DNA of 64,000 bases from a beta proteobacterium AAP99 (GCA_001295775.1 LJIA01000007.1:162988-226987); one strand, 5' to 3'. Positions 25,262 through 34,767 are shown, counted from the first letter of the stretch. Translations and numbers: made by a program. The notes: generated from the letters alone by a model not told the origin.

Positions 25262-26233
25262 ATGAATCTTTCGAGATCAGCCCGCTGTGCTGGCTGGGTG
25301 CTGCTGGCGTGCATGCACGCCAGCGTGCTTGCCCAGGACGCCACCGCGCCCGGAACGCCTGCGGTGGAGCAAGCACCGAGCGCCCGGCCGACTGCTGAGC
25401 GTGCAGTCGCCCCGGTGGCCGCCAAACCGACCCAGACGATTGTCCTGAGCGTCTCACCTCAGGCAAAGCTTCAGGTGCGCGGTCAGGCGAGCTTCGACGC
25501 TGCGGGCAGTGGCGCCGGCGGCAACATCATGTACCCGGCACCCAATGCTGTTGGCCTGCTCGCAGCGGTACTCACGCACGCGCTGATCGCGGACTCCACG
25601 CAGCAAGCGGAGCGGCGACGCATCCAAGACAAGGCCAATGAGGTACTGCAGCCCTACTTGCCGATCATCGACAAGCTGAGTCTCGACCAGCTTTGGCGCA
25701 GCGCGCTGCCTGAGCTCAAGCAAGCGCAAGGCCGGATTGAAGGCACTGAAGCCCTGGCGGTGCCCGGCGCAGATTGGGTTGTCGAAACCAGCACGCTCTT
25801 CTCTTTGACCCAGGATCAGCGTGCATGGATTCTTGATGCGGAGGTCTCGATTCGTCGAGGCGGTAGCACGCCGGTCTGGAAGAACATGGTGCGCGTGGTC
25901 TCGGCACCGATCAACGCCGAGAGCCCACTGGCCTACTGGACGGATGCAGAAGGTGCTGCGCTCGCTCGACAGAAGGTGGCCCTGCTGGCCAAGGCCCTTG
26001 ATGCCGCAGTGGCCGATATTGAGCGCGGGACTCCGAACCCGTCTGAGCCACCGCAGCGAACCTATCGCTATCAGGAAGGCGGCACAGAGCGAATGGAGCG
26101 CGCACAGCTCGTTCACGCAGACTGTGAGCGCGCGGTCTTGCGCACACTGCGCGGCGGGTTGCTCTCGGTCGTGCTCCAGTCTCAGACGTCCAGGCCGGCT
26201 GATTGCCCGCCCCGCGCTACCTCGACGCAGTGA
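25262..26233 (+). CDS. Secreted protein of unknown function
   Basis: A 323-residue protein with a signal peptide (hydrophobic core GWVLLACMHASVLA, cleavage near VLA-QD). An Ala/Pro/Thr-rich stretch follows, then a mixed alpha/beta region, with APNAVGLLAAVLTHALIAD forming a possible amphipathic or buried helix. Near the C terminus, VHADCERAVLRTLRGG and SRPADCPPRA carry two cysteines. ATG at 25262 begins the signal; no strong ribosome site is seen, consistent with coupling to the gene ending at 25248. No family recognised. Confidence 0.7.
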   Translation: MNLSRSARCAGWVLLACMHASVLAQDATAPGTPAVEQAPSARPTAERAVAPVAAKPTQTIVLSVSPQAKLQVRGQASFDAAGSGAGGNIMYPAPNAVGLLAAVLTHALIADSTQQAERRRIQDKANEVLQPYLPIIDKLSLDQLWRSALPELKQAQGRIEGTEALAVPGADWVVETSTLFSLTQDQRAWILDAEVSIRRGGSTPVWKNMVRVVSAPINAESPLAYWTDAEGAALARQKVALLAKALDAAVADIERGTPNPSEPPQRTYRYQEGGTERMERAQLVHADCERAVLRTLRGGLLSVVLQSQTSRPADCPPRATSTQ

Positions 26234-26306
26234 GCGCCGTATCGCTGCGCGCTGCGGGTAGCGTGCTTCCAGCCGCGCATCGGCAACGCAGGGCACAGCG
26301 TGCCCG

Positions 26307-26716
26307 TTCAGCCTCCACCCAGGTCGCCGCCCTGCCGGCAGGGCCGGTGCGCAGCTGCTGCGCCGGGCCGTGAACCGAAATTCGGCCGTTCTTCATCACA
26401 TAGCCGTAGTCGGCCGCTGACAATGCGCCTGCCGCAAACTGCTCGACCAGCAGCATCGCTACGCCTCGGTCTTCAGGCGCTTAATGATGCTGAACACTTC
26501 CTCGGCCACGATGGGCGCAAGGCCCATGGAAGGCTCCTCGAGCAGCACAACTTCGGGGCGGCTCATGACTGCGCGGGCTATGGCGAGCATTTGCTGCTCG
26601 CCGCCGGACAGCGTCCCCGCCAACTGCCATCGGCGCTCTTTCAGGCTCGGGAGCATGTCCATCGCACGCTCAAGATCGCCAGCGATGTCGCCCTTCAGGC
26701 GGCTGCCGGGGTCAAC
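26307..26716 (-). pseudogene. livF: Remnant of branched-chain amino acid ABC transporter ATPase (livF)
   Basis: The readable fragment carries the ABC signature TLSGGEQQMLAIARAVM and Walker B VVLLEEPSMGLAP, then KRLKTEA and a TAG at 26459-26461. The next frame resumes MLLVEQF...YGYVMKNGRISVHGP to near 26307. One missing G (GAGGCG-TAGCGATG) explains the switch. The N-terminal half with Walker A is absent; homology stops at the end of the upstream GNAT gene. This is a decayed, non-functional copy. Confidence 0.85.
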
Positions 26717-27214
26717 CTACTGCCGCGCAAGCTGGCGCAGCGCTTCTCCGGTCACGCGCTGTAGTTTCCATTCGTCCATGCCCACGGCACCGAGCGTGCG
26801 GTAGAAGTCGATCGAGGGCTGGTTCCAGTCCAGCACACTCCATTCGAAGCGCCCGCAACCGCGCTCCACCGCGAGCTTCGCGAGATGGACCATGAGTGCC
26901 TTGCCGTAGCCGCGGCCGCGATACGGCGGTTCGATGAACAGGTCTTCCAGATAGAGGCCAGGGCGGCCGAGGAAGGTGCTGTAGTTGTGGAAGAACAGCG
27001 CGAAGCCCACAGCTGTCTCGGTGCTGCCGTCAGCCTCACAGGCCATCAGCACTTCCACGTAGGGCCGTGCGCCGAACAGATGCTCGTGGAGCGTGGCTTC
27101 GTCCGCGACCACCATGTGCGCGAGCTTCTCGTACTCGGCCAGCGCACGGATCAGCGCCATCACGCGTGGCACGTCTGCCGGCGTGGCGGCGCGGATATGG
27201 AACGTGCCGCTCAT
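26717..27214 (-). CDS. GNAT family N-acetyltransferase (diamine acetyltransferase-like)
   Basis: A 165-residue acetyl-CoA-dependent transferase. Motif A is seen as [19 protein letters not shown] near residues 96-114, preceded by LYLEDLFI. The C-terminal [14 protein letters not shown] is typical of the family and resembles spermidine/spermine- or thialysine-type acetyltransferases. Its ATG overlaps the pyrF stop as ATGA, so it is translated from the pyrF mRNA. Substrate unknown, probably a small amine. Confidence 0.85.
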   Translation of the reverse strand: MSGTFHIRAATPADVPRVMALIRALAEYEKLAHMVVADEATLHEHLFGARPYVEVLMACEADGSTETAVGFALFFHNYSTFLGRPGLYLEDLFIEPPYRGRGYGKALMVHLAKLAVERGCGRFEWSVLDWNQPSIDFYRTLGAVGMDEWKLQRVTGEALRQLARQ

Positions 27215-28032
27215 GCCGCGCGCGCCCGGTTGATCGCCTCATGGGTGTCCTGCGCAGCGCGCGCCGCGGCTGCGGCAAAGTCCGCGCCGCTGCTGGCGTA
27301 AAGGATGGCGCGTGAGGAATTGATCAGCATGCCGGTGCCGTCCGCACTGCGACCGGCCTTCACCGTGGCCTCAATGTCGCCGCCTTGAGCACCGATGCCT
27401 GGCACCAGCAGGGGCTGCGTGGACGCCAGTGCCCGAACCCGCGCAAGTTCTGCCGGGAAGGTCGCGCCGACGACCAAGCCGACCTGGCCGTTGCGGTTCC
27501 ACTCACCAGCCGCCTTCCGCGCCACGCGCTCGAAGAGCTTGTCTTCGCCCACGTTGAGGAACTGCAGATCGCTGCCGCCCGCATTGCTGGTGCGGCAGAG
27601 CAGGTAGACCCCATGCGCAGGCGAGTCCAGATAGGGCTCGATCGAGTCGCTGCCCATGTAGGGGTTCACCGTAACAGCGTGCGCCGCATAGCGTTCGTAG
27701 GCCTCGATGGCGTATTGCTTGGCTGTGGCGCCGATATCGCCGCGCTTGGCGTCCAGCACAAGGGCGTGCTTTGGGTGCTTGCTGCGGATGTGCTGGCAGA
27801 GGCGTTCAAGCGCGGATTCGGCGCGCTGCGCGGCGAAGTAGGCGATCTGGGGCTTGAAGGCGGCGCAGTAAGGCGCCGTGGCGTCAACGATCTCTCGGCA
27901 GAAGGTGAACACCCGGTCCGGGTCGTTCGCGAGAGTCGCTGGGTAGCGCTGCGCATCTGGATCGAGTCCGACGCAAAGCAGGCTGTTGGTGTGAGAGTGA
28001 GCGTTCTTTAGATGGTCCAGGTAAGGGGTCAT
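27211..28032 (-). CDS. pyrF: Orotidine 5'-phosphate decarboxylase (type 2)
   Basis: A 273-residue enzyme. It makes UMP from OMP, the last step of de novo pyrimidine synthesis. The catalytic [15 protein letters not shown] near residues 92-106 and the length above 260 mark the type 2 branch found in betaproteobacteria. LLCVGLDPD near the N terminus and PGIGAQGGD near 215 are further family motifs. It overlaps the following acetyltransferase gene. Confidence 0.95.
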   Translation of the reverse strand: MTPYLDHLKNAHSHTNSLLCVGLDPDAQRYPATLANDPDRVFTFCREIVDATAPYCAAFKPQIAYFAAQRAESALERLCQHIRSKHPKHALVLDAKRGDIGATAKQYAIEAYERYAAHAVTVNPYMGSDSIEPYLDSPAHGVYLLCRTSNAGGSDLQFLNVGEDKLFERVARKAAGEWNRNGQVGLVVGATFPAELARVRALASTQPLLVPGIGAQGGDIEATVKAGRSADGTGMLINSSRAILYASSGADFAAAAARAAQDTHEAINRARAA

Positions 28033-28117
28033 GCGGACAGTTTAGGCGAGCGGCTTTGCATGTTGAGATGGACGCAACCGCGTGCGAGGCTGCGCCTGAA
28101 TACAACTGCAGCCGGGC

Positions 28118-29422
28118 CTACCAGCCCACACCGGCTCGCTGGATCGCTGGTGCAGCGTCCTGTTCACCCCAGCTGAAGCCGTCGATCACCTCCAGCTCGA
28201 CGCGCTTGAGCACAAACTGGCTCATGCGTGTGCGCGCCCAGTCGGCCAGAAGCCCCAGGCTGAAGAGCGTGATCGCGCCGCACAGAGCCGCTTCGCGCAG
28301 CAGCTCTGCGCGGCTTGCGCGCAGGTGCACCGGATGCGTGCCGACCACCATGGTGCCCAACAGTGCTTGCAGACTCAGCGTTTCAAGCAGGGGCGCCACG
28401 ATGCCGCGATAGAGCCACCACCCAAGCGGCCACAAGGCCAGGAAGGTTGCTGTGGACCACAGCGCAAACCAGAGCGGTTTGCCCAGCGCGAAGTCCATCT
28501 GCGCACTGAAGCTGCGCAAACCGCCAGTGGGGGACAGATCCGGCGCAAGCGCTGCTGCAACCTGCCAGCCGATCAGCGCGGCGATGAGCAGGGCGGGCAG
28601 GGCCATGGCCCAGACCTGGTAGTACTCACGCGTGCCCGGCTCGACAGAGAAGCCGGTGCGGCCCAGCGCCAACCCGCTCCAGCGGAAGTGGTGCATGGAG
28701 GCGTGGCCGATCGGCAGCGTGCCGAGCCAGATCGCCAGTGCGATCGCGGTGGGAATCCACATGGGCTTCCAGCTTGGCACCGCACCCAGCCAGAGCACCT
28801 GTGTCCAGCTCAGCAGAATGACCCCGGCCAGCACGCTGCCGTGGGCGCGTAGTGCGGCTGCAAATGCGCCGGTGTGATGAAAGTGCTGCACGCCCAGACG
28901 TGTCGCCGCGGCGTTGCTGTGCAGTGTCTGCAGCATCAGCCAGACCGCACCGACACCGCCCGCGCCGATCAGCAAGAGGCCCAGGCTGAAGGCTGCGCCT
29001 CCGGTTCCGAAGGCAGCGAGGCCGACACCCAGCTGGCTTGCGAGCACCAGCAGCAGGGCCAGCGCGCGACCCTTCATGCGTGCAGGCAGCGGCAGGGCAT
29101 GTGCCAGCGTCTGGCCTTCAAATTGAAATGCCGCGGCAAGCCGGCTGCGACGTTCGGCGTTGGCCATCGCGGCGGTTGCGCTCAATGTGAGCAGGCTGGC
29201 GGCGCGCAGAATCGGTGCTGAAGGCGCCAGGCCGACCGGCTGCACCACGGGCTTCGCGGCTCCTTCGGTGAAGGGCCGCGCGAATTGGTTGCCTGTCAGG
29301 ATCGGCTGCGTATCTGCAAAGTGCCGTTCGCTGGCGGTTTCTGCAGCGCGGCGCTTGCGCTCGGCATCCTGGGCATCAAGCTGGTCGCTGATGCGTTTTG
29401 CGTCAATCAGAAACTGGCGCAT
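28118..29422 (-). CDS. Multi-pass inner-membrane protein of unknown function
   Basis: A 434-residue protein. A soluble N terminus of about 100 residues (charged, with QDAERKRRAAET) precedes at least six hydrophobic segments, for example ALALLLVLASQLGVGLAAF, IPTAIALAIWLGTLPIGHA and ALPALLIAALIGWQ. FRWSGLALGRTGFS and YYQVWAMALP faintly recall the YjgN/DUF898 family, but I would not assign it. It ends with a soluble tail. It lies 9 bp downstream of hslR, in the same direction. Confidence 0.65.
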   Translation of the reverse strand: MRQFLIDAKRISDQLDAQDAERKRRAAETASERHFADTQPILTGNQFARPFTEGAAKPVVQPVGLAPSAPILRAASLLTLSATAAMANAERRSRLAAAFQFEGQTLAHALPLPARMKGRALALLLVLASQLGVGLAAFGTGGAAFSLGLLLIGAGGVGAVWLMLQTLHSNAAATRLGVQHFHHTGAFAAALRAHGSVLAGVILLSWTQVLWLGAVPSWKPMWIPTAIALAIWLGTLPIGHASMHHFRWSGLALGRTGFSVEPGTREYYQVWAMALPALLIAALIGWQVAAALAPDLSPTGGLRSFSAQMDFALGKPLWFALWSTATFLALWPLGWWLYRGIVAPLLETLSLQALLGTMVVGTHPVHLRASRAELLREAALCGAITLFSLGLLADWARTRMSQFVLKRVELEVIDGFSWGEQDAAPAIQRAGVGW

Positions 29423-29431
29423 GGTTCCCTT

Positions 29432-29827
29432 TCACTCTCCTCGCCAGCGTTGTAACAGGCGCCGATCCTTCTTGGTCGGACGACCCTGCAGTTCGAACGA
29501 AGGCTCCGGTGCGAGCCGGCGCTGCTCGATCTGCGTCATGCGCCTGGCCGCGCCCTCGGGTGTTTCGCGATAGAGCAGGCGCGCCTCACTGGCCGGACGA
29601 CGTTGATCGTTCACTCCGAGCACATCGACCTCCCAGGTCAGTTCGCCCACGACGATGTGCATGCGCTCACCGCCGCGGATGTCCCGGCTGGGCTTGGCCA
29701 CCGCATCATTCACCTTCACGCGGCCGCGCTCGATGGCCTCCTGCGCCAGCGCGCGAGTCTTGAAAAAGCGCGCGGCCCAGAGCCACTTGTCCAGACGAAC
29801 GGCGGCAATCACTTCGTCGCGGCTCAT
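29432..29827 (-). CDS. hslR: Heat-shock protein 15, S4-domain RNA-binding protein
   Basis: A 131-residue protein. The S4 domain spans about residues 10-70 (VRLDKWLWAARFFKTRALAQ, then ERGRVKVNDAVAKPSR). A basic C-terminal tail (RPTKKDRRLLQRWRGE) follows. Hsp15 binds 50S subunits carrying stranded nascent chains after heat shock and aids recycling. It starts at an ATGA overlap with the end of the endonuclease/phosphatase-family gene upstream. Confidence 0.9.
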   Translation of the reverse strand: MSRDEVIAAVRLDKWLWAARFFKTRALAQEAIERGRVKVNDAVAKPSRDIRGGERMHIVVGELTWEVDVLGVNDQRRPASEARLLYRETPEGAARRMTQIEQRRLAPEPSFELQGRPTKKDRRLLQRWRGE

Positions 29828-30882
29828 GCGTTGGGTGCGGTTGTTGGACTCACAAGCGGCGGGGCGGCGGCCGGTGACGCGCCATGGAAGTGCAGCGTGG
29901 CCATCACCTGACCGTGGTCGCTGTAGATGCGCGCCTCGCGCTCGCCGCGGCGACGCAGGCCCAGATGATCATTGAAGTAGTCCACCCGGTGCACCCAGCC
30001 CACGGCATTCTTCGAGAAAGGAGCGAACTCCTCGCTGACCAGAATGTGATCGATCGTCTCGGGCACCTGCTCGTGTGTGTGCGTGAAGCTCGTGTCGCGG
30101 CGCTGCACGCCGGCAAAGGGCAACTGGCGCATCTTCTGCAGATCGAAGGCATCGAAGAGCATGCAATCCCGCTGAGCCTCATCGCCGCGCATGAAGCGCG
30201 TGGCGGCCACCAGCACCGTGGTTGGCGAGGTCACGAGGTCGTTGAAGTCGCCCAGCACCACCAGCGGCTCGCGCGTGCGCCACAGGCGCTGCACGATGAT
30301 CTGCCGCAGGGCCAATGCCTCGCTGGCGCGGATGGCCAGGCTGCGCGCCATGCCGCGCGCGTGGTGTGCGGGGTCGCTCTCGCGTTCTTCTTCGAGCAGC
30401 GCGGGGCGCTTGCTCTTCAGATGCACGGTGATGACGCGGACTGGACCGGCGGGGCCGGCGATCAGCGCCTCAAGCACCGGGCGCGAAAAGCGCTCCGGCG
30501 CTGCAAGCCCGGGCGGCGCGATACGGTCTTCCGGCGCGATCTGCTCGTGCAGCGTGAATTCGATCACCGGCAAGCGCGAGAGCATGGCCAGGCGTGGCTT
30601 GAGCGGTGCCTCGGGCGAGGCGCCGGAGTGATCCTCCGGAATGCCGGGCGCGATGATCTGTGCGTCCTTCATCCAGCGGCTCGCAGCCACGGCCTCGCGC
30701 AGTGCCTTCAGGTGAAACACCTCCTGCAGGGCCACGACATGCGCGCCGAGCCGATCGAGCTGGCTTGCGATCCAGTCGCGCCGCTGGGCGTATTCGTCAT
30801 CGCTGTAGGGCTGTGCGTTGTCGTAGAAGGCGGCGTGCGGCAGCGCAAGATTCAGGGTGTTGAAGGTGCCGATGACGAACAT
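29824..30882 (-). CDS. Endonuclease/exonuclease/phosphatase-superfamily protein
   Basis: About 352 residues. EEP fold motifs: FNTLNLA at the start, VVALQEVFHL (catalytic Glu), VITVHLKSKRP, VVLGDFNDLVTSP (Asp/Asn) and a terminal SDHGQVMATL with the catalytic His. It probably cleaves a phosphodiester in nucleic acid or a phospholipid/phosphoinositide; sequence does not decide. No signal peptide is visible, so it is cytoplasmic. ATG at 30882 is chosen; the frame runs to 30912 but lacks similarity. It overlaps hslR. Confidence 0.82.
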   Translation of the reverse strand: MFVIGTFNTLNLALPHAAFYDNAQPYSDDEYAQRRDWIASQLDRLGAHVVALQEVFHLKALREAVAASRWMKDAQIIAPGIPEDHSGASPEAPLKPRLAMLSRLPVIEFTLHEQIAPEDRIAPPGLAAPERFSRPVLEALIAGPAGPVRVITVHLKSKRPALLEEERESDPAHHARGMARSLAIRASEALALRQIIVQRLWRTREPLVVLGDFNDLVTSPTTVLVAATRFMRGDEAQRDCMLFDAFDLQKMRQLPFAGVQRRDTSFTHTHEQVPETIDHILVSEEFAPFSKNAVGWVHRVDYFNDHLGLRRRGEREARIYSDHGQVMATLHFHGASPAAAPPLVSPTTAPNA

Positions 30883-30965
30883 TGACCAATTGTGCGTCAG
30901 GGCAGCAGCCACGTCGATTCCACACGAGCACTTCGTAGCCCCGATCTGACAAGGCAGATTGGCTC

Positions 30966-31023
30966 TGGATGCGGGTCTTCAGGCCAAAACGGCTGGAAAC
31001 CCGCTCCAGACAAGCGGAAAGCC
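30966..31023 (-). repeat. Dispersed palindromic element, copy 3 (orientation B)
   Basis: Reads TTCAGGCCAAAACGGCTGG, then CCGCTCCAGACAAGCGGAAAGCC. This is the family core in the reverse sense, between the divergently oriented ends of the 29824 operon promoter side and the terC terminator. Confidence 0.8.
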
Positions 31024-31055
31024 ATCTCCGCTGCTGCACCGCTTAGGGGTCCAAA

Positions 31056-31086
31056 GCACATTGGGCGCCGGAAGCGCCCAATGTGC
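31056..31086 (-). terminator. Terminator downstream of terC
   Basis: GCACATTGGGCGC pairs with GCGCCCAATGTGC as a 13-bp perfect stem around CGGAA. It lies 20 bp beyond the terC stop and is followed on the minus strand by TTTGG. Confidence 0.8.
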
Positions 31087-31105
31087 ATGCTGAAGCGGCC
31101 GACGA

Positions 31106-32077
31106 TCAGCTCGGCTCGGCCGTCTTCTTCTCGTTCTCACTGCGCTTCCAGGACAGCCACATGGTGACGGTCAGGATGGTCGCCACCACACCCAACGAGA
31201 ACACCACCGGGATCTTGTAGATGTCGATCAGCAGCATCTTCACGCCGATGAACACCAGGATGATGGCCAGGCCGTACTGCAGCAGCGAGAAGCGGTTGGC
31301 CAGTTCGGCCAGCATGAAGAACATGGCCCGCAGACCGAGAATGGCGAAGATGTTGGAAGTCAGCACGATGAACGGATCTGTCGTGATGGCGAAGATGGCC
31401 GGGATGCTGTCGACTGCAAATACCACGTCGATCACGCCGATCATCAGAATCACCAGCAGCATGGGCGTGGCGATCCGTACGCCGTTCTGCACCGTGAAGA
31501 ATTTCTCGCCGTCGTACTTGTCGCTCACCTTGATGAAGCGCTTGAAGAACTTGAGCAGCGGGTTGTCGTCGAGCGACTCCTCCTCGTCCCCGCCATGGCT
31601 CCACATCTTCCAGCCGGTGTAGACCAGGAAGGCGCCGAAGAAGTACAGGATCCAGTGGAACTTCTCGATCAGGATCGCACCGATCAGGATCATCACGGTG
31701 CGCAGCACGATCGCCGCGATGATGCCGATGGTCAGCGCGCGCTTCTGGAACTCCTGCGGCACCGCGAAGTAAGTAAAGATCATCAGGAAGACAAACAGGT
31801 TGTCCACCGCGAGCGACTTCTCGATCAGATAGCCCGTGAGGAACTCCATCGACTTCACGTTCGCGACCTCGCGGCCCACCGTGCCATCTAGGTAGAACCA
31901 CAGGCCGGCGTTGAAGGCGAAGGACAGCGCCACCCAGATGGCCGACCAGATCACCGCCTCGCGGAAGGTCACGCGGTGCGGGCCCTGGTTCTTGAGGGCA
32001 ACAAAATCGACGATGAGCGCGATGATCACGAGGACCGTGAACACGCTCCAAAGCAAAGGACTCCCAATCTGGGTCAT
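31106..32077 (-). CDS. TerC/Alx-family integral membrane protein (putative Mn2+ exporter)
   Basis: A 323-residue inner-membrane protein with about nine hydrophobic segments. Family motifs: SLAVDNLFVFLMIF (acidic metal-site Asp/Asn), FGAFLVYTGWKMW and VIDVVFAVDSIPAIFAIT. Alx/TerC proteins act in manganese efflux or metalation of exported proteins. AGGGAAG precedes the ATG at 32077. A predicted yybP-ykoY manganese riboswitch lies in its leader, which supports the manganese role. Annotation as tellurium resistance would be historical only. Confidence 0.92.
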   Translation of the reverse strand: MTQIGSPLLWSVFTVLVIIALIVDFVALKNQGPHRVTFREAVIWSAIWVALSFAFNAGLWFYLDGTVGREVANVKSMEFLTGYLIEKSLAVDNLFVFLMIFTYFAVPQEFQKRALTIGIIAAIVLRTVMILIGAILIEKFHWILYFFGAFLVYTGWKMWSHGGDEEESLDDNPLLKFFKRFIKVSDKYDGEKFFTVQNGVRIATPMLLVILMIGVIDVVFAVDSIPAIFAITTDPFIVLTSNIFAILGLRAMFFMLAELANRFSLLQYGLAIILVFIGVKMLLIDIYKIPVVFSLGVVATILTVTMWLSWKRSENEKKTAEPS

Positions 32078-32140
32078 GGCAATGGCTTCCCTGATGATTC
32101 TTGGATGTGGATGCGCAGCGCAAGGCGAGCTTGCGCATTG

Positions 32141-32315
32141 AAGGTCTCGCCCACGTCAGGGATGGGTGGCTGCCGCCACCGCTTGACCGCCGTTGTCCTC
32201 GCAGCCTGGGCTGCTTTCCTGCAACGGGGTTCTATTGAGACGCCGCTGTGACCGGGTCGTGCGTGAAGGCGACCGTACTGACGACCACAGCGTGTTTGGA
32301 GCTACTCCCCTTCAA
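32141..32315 (-). ncRNA. yybP-ykoY manganese riboswitch in the terC leader
   Basis: On the minus strand, the 5' hallmark GGGGAGTAGC is present (32310-32301). A GC-rich variable middle follows, then the 3' hallmark TGACGTGGGCGAGACC (about 32157-32142), ending 64 bases before the terC start. These two conserved blocks flank the Mn2+ pocket in this class. Just after it, GCGCAAG/CTTGCGC (32136-32118) forms a hairpin that is a candidate expression platform. The interior is longer than minimal examples, so edges are approximate. Confidence 0.82.
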
Positions 32316-32369
32316 CAACACGGATTACAGCCGAGTCAGGGGAAGCCCGCAGTCGCAAACCCTGAGTGC

Positions 32370-32392
32370 TTTCCCTATTGATGACAGGGAAA
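32370..32392. promoter_or_regulatory. Inverted repeat between the DUF1992 gene and terC leader
   Basis: TTTCCCT and AGGGAAA face each other across 9 bp. It lies 19 bp after the stop of the upstream DUF1992 gene and about 55 bp before the riboswitch. It could be a weak terminator or an operator in the terC promoter. Confidence 0.4.
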
Positions 32393-32410
32393 TTGACCCG
32401 ATCGCACGCC

Positions 32411-32782
32411 TCAAGTGTCGATGCCACGTCGAGCTTCGAGCTGCGCCATGAGTTGCGCACGGTATTGCTGCAGGGCAAACGTGTCACCGCGCATCGCTTC
32501 GGACAGCAAGCGCAGCTTGAGCGCCGCCCGCCGGTCTGCGCCCTCCATCTCGCCGAAGACCTGCTGCTCCAGATCAGCCAGCTCGTTGATCTGCTGCAGC
32601 TCATCGGGCAGGTAGCCCGCGTTCTTGAGCACGCGGTAGGCCATGCGCAGTTCAGCGGGCAGGTGCGCGTCTTCGTCCAGATCCAGCGGCTTGCCGGCAC
32701 CCGGCAGGTTGTCGAAGTCGCCGCGCTCGCGCGCCTGGCGAATGTGGGCCTCGATCAAGTCATCGGTCATCGACAGCGGCAT
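32411..32782 (-). CDS. DUF1992 (DnaJ-homologue C-terminal domain-like) protein
   Basis: A 123-residue soluble protein. It starts MPLSMTDDLIEAHIRQARER and carries GDFDNLPGAGKPLDLDED, the signature of DUF1992 proteins (related to a region of DnaJ homologue subfamily C member 28). ATG at 32782 follows GGAGG at a good distance; the TTG at 32794 precedes this site. Function unknown; a protein-quality role is only suggested by the name. Confidence 0.88.
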   Translation of the reverse strand: MPLSMTDDLIEAHIRQARERGDFDNLPGAGKPLDLDEDAHLPAELRMAYRVLKNAGYLPDELQQINELADLEQQVFGEMEGADRRAALKLRLLSEAMRGDTFALQQYRAQLMAQLEARRGIDT

Positions 32783-32797
32783 GGCAGCCTCCAAAGC

Positions 32798-32829
32798 AAA
32801 GAGGGCACGGAAATCCGTGCCCTCTTTTT
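32798..32829 (-). terminator. Terminator downstream of aspS
   Basis: AAAGAGGGCACGGA and TCCGTGCCCTCTTT form a long stem with a tiny A-rich loop. T-rich ends occur in both senses (CTCTTTTT on plus, CTCTTTGCTTT on minus). It lies 19 bp after the aspS stop. Confidence 0.85.
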
Positions 32830-32847
32830 ACTGCTGCTTGCGATGAC

Positions 32848-34650
32848 TCAAGCGGTCGGCGTGGCGCTCGGTGCGTTTCTCAATTTGATGTGCAGTTCGC
32901 GCAATTGCTTCTCATCCACCGGGCTGGGGGCCTGGGTCAGCAGGCACTGCGCGCGCTGGGTCTTGGGGAAGGCGATGACGTCGCGGATCGAGTCTGCGCC
33001 CGTCATCAGCATCACGAAGCGGTCCAGGCCGATGGCAATCCCGCCGTGCGGCGGTGCACCGTACTGCAGCGCATCAAGCAGGAAGCCGAACTTCATGCGC
33101 GCCTCTTCCGCACCGATCTTCATCGCACGGAACACCTTGCTCTGCACGTCCTCGCGGTGGATACGCACGCTGCCGCCGCCCAGTTCGATGCCGTTGAGCA
33201 CCATGTCATAGGCCTTGGCCTTGCAGGCACCCGGGTTGGTCTCCAGCCAGTCCACGTGCTCGTCCTTCGGGCTCGTGAACGGATGGTGACAGGCCACCCA
33301 GCGCTGGTTGTCCTCGTCGAACTCGAACATCGGGAAGTCGACGACCCACAGGATCTCCCATTCGCCCTGGGACAGGCCCCGCGCCTTGCCGAACTCGCTG
33401 TGGCCGATCTTCACGCGCAGCGCGCCGATCGCGTCGTTCACGACCTTGGCCTTATCGGCGCCAAAGAAGATCAGGTCGCCATTCTGTGCACCGGTGCGCT
33501 CCAGGATCGCTTTCAGGGCGGTGTCGTGGATGTTCTTGATGATCGGGCTTTGCAGACCGTCGCGGCCGGCCGCCAGGTCGTTGACCTTGATGTAGGCCAG
33601 ACCCTTGGCCTGGTAGATCTTCACGAACTCGGTGTAGGCGTCGATCTCGCTGCGGGTCATCTCGGCGCCGCCGGGCACGCGCAGGCCCACCACGCGGCCG
33701 CCGTCCATGTTGGCTGCGCCGGCAAATACCTTGAACTCCACGTCCTTCATCACGTCGGTGAGCTCGGTGAACTTCATCTTCACGCGCATGTCCGGCTTGT
33801 CGCTGCCGTAATAGAACATGGCGTCGTCGTAGCTCATGACCGGGAACTTGGCCGGCAGATCCACACCGATCGAGGCCTTGAACACGTGACGGATCATGGC
33901 TTCGAAGATGTCGCGGATTTCCTGCTCGTTCAGGAAGGTCGTCTCGCAGTCGATCTGCGTGAATTCCGGCTGCCGGTCGGCGCGCAGGTCTTCGTCGCGG
34001 AAGCACTTGACGATCTGGTAGTAGCGATCGAACCCCGCCACCATCAGCAGCTGCTTGAACAGCTGCGGGCTCTGCGGCAGGGCAAAGAACTGGCCGTCGT
34101 GCACGCGGCTGGGCACGAGGTAGTCGCGCGCACCTTCGGGCGTGCTCTTGGTGAGCATCGGCGTTTCCACGTCGATGAAGCCGCGTGAATCCAGATACTT
34201 GCGCACCTCGATGGCGACCTTGTAGCGCAGCATCAGGTTCTTCTGCATCTCCGGGCGGCGCAGGTCCAGCACGCGGTGCGTGAGGCGCGTGGTTTCGCTC
34301 AGCGTGTCGTCGTCGAGCATGAAGGGCGGCGTCACCGAGGCGTTGAGCACCTCGATCTCGTGGGCCAACACCTCGATCTTGCCGCTCACGAGGTTGGCGT
34401 TCTCGGTGCCGGCCGGGCGCGGGCGCACCTTGCCCGTGACCTTCACGCAGTACTCGTTGCGGATGCCTTCGGCCACCTTGAACATCTCGGGGCGGTCCGG
34501 GTCGCAGACGATCTGCGCCAGACCTTCGCGGTCACGCAGGTCGATGAAAATCACGCCACCGTGGTCACGGCGCCGGTGCACCCAGCCATACAGCGTGACG
34601 ACTTGGCCATCGAAGGCCTCGGAAATCTTGCCGACGTATTCGGTTCTCAT
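32848..34650 (-). CDS. aspS: Aspartyl-tRNA synthetase (bacterial type)
   Basis: A 600-residue class II synthetase. It opens [20 protein letters not shown] (OB-fold anticodon domain). Motif 2 is in the region [18 protein letters not shown], the GAD insertion domain spans roughly 290-420, and the terminal motif 3 is [13 protein letters not shown]. It charges tRNA-Asp (and perhaps tRNA-Asn if the cell uses GatCAB; not shown here). ATG at 34650 is the family start; the upstream extension to 34749 is not protein-like. Confidence 0.97.
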   Translation of the reverse strand: MRTEYVGKISEAFDGQVVTLYGWVHRRRDHGGVIFIDLRDREGLAQIVCDPDRPEMFKVAEGIRNEYCVKVTGKVRPRPAGTENANLVSGKIEVLAHEIEVLNASVTPPFMLDDDTLSETTRLTHRVLDLRRPEMQKNLMLRYKVAIEVRKYLDSRGFIDVETPMLTKSTPEGARDYLVPSRVHDGQFFALPQSPQLFKQLLMVAGFDRYYQIVKCFRDEDLRADRQPEFTQIDCETTFLNEQEIRDIFEAMIRHVFKASIGVDLPAKFPVMSYDDAMFYYGSDKPDMRVKMKFTELTDVMKDVEFKVFAGAANMDGGRVVGLRVPGGAEMTRSEIDAYTEFVKIYQAKGLAYIKVNDLAAGRDGLQSPIIKNIHDTALKAILERTGAQNGDLIFFGADKAKVVNDAIGALRVKIGHSEFGKARGLSQGEWEILWVVDFPMFEFDEDNQRWVACHHPFTSPKDEHVDWLETNPGACKAKAYDMVLNGIELGGGSVRIHREDVQSKVFRAMKIGAEEARMKFGFLLDALQYGAPPHGGIAIGLDRFVMLMTGADSIRDVIAFPKTQRAQCLLTQAPSPVDEKQLRELHIKLRNAPSATPTA

Positions 34651-34767
34651 TGTGGGACTCTCGAACTCAAGGATCGTGGGGCTCCCGCGCGCAGGCGTGG
34701 AAGCTGGGATTCGGGCGCTTGGGGTGCTGTTTGCGGAACGCTCAGCCACCGGGGACGAAAACTTTCA

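Noticed and set aside
32890..34188. Long plus-strand open frame opposite aspS
   Set aside because: Antisense shadow; repetitive Val/His/Ala composition and no domain.
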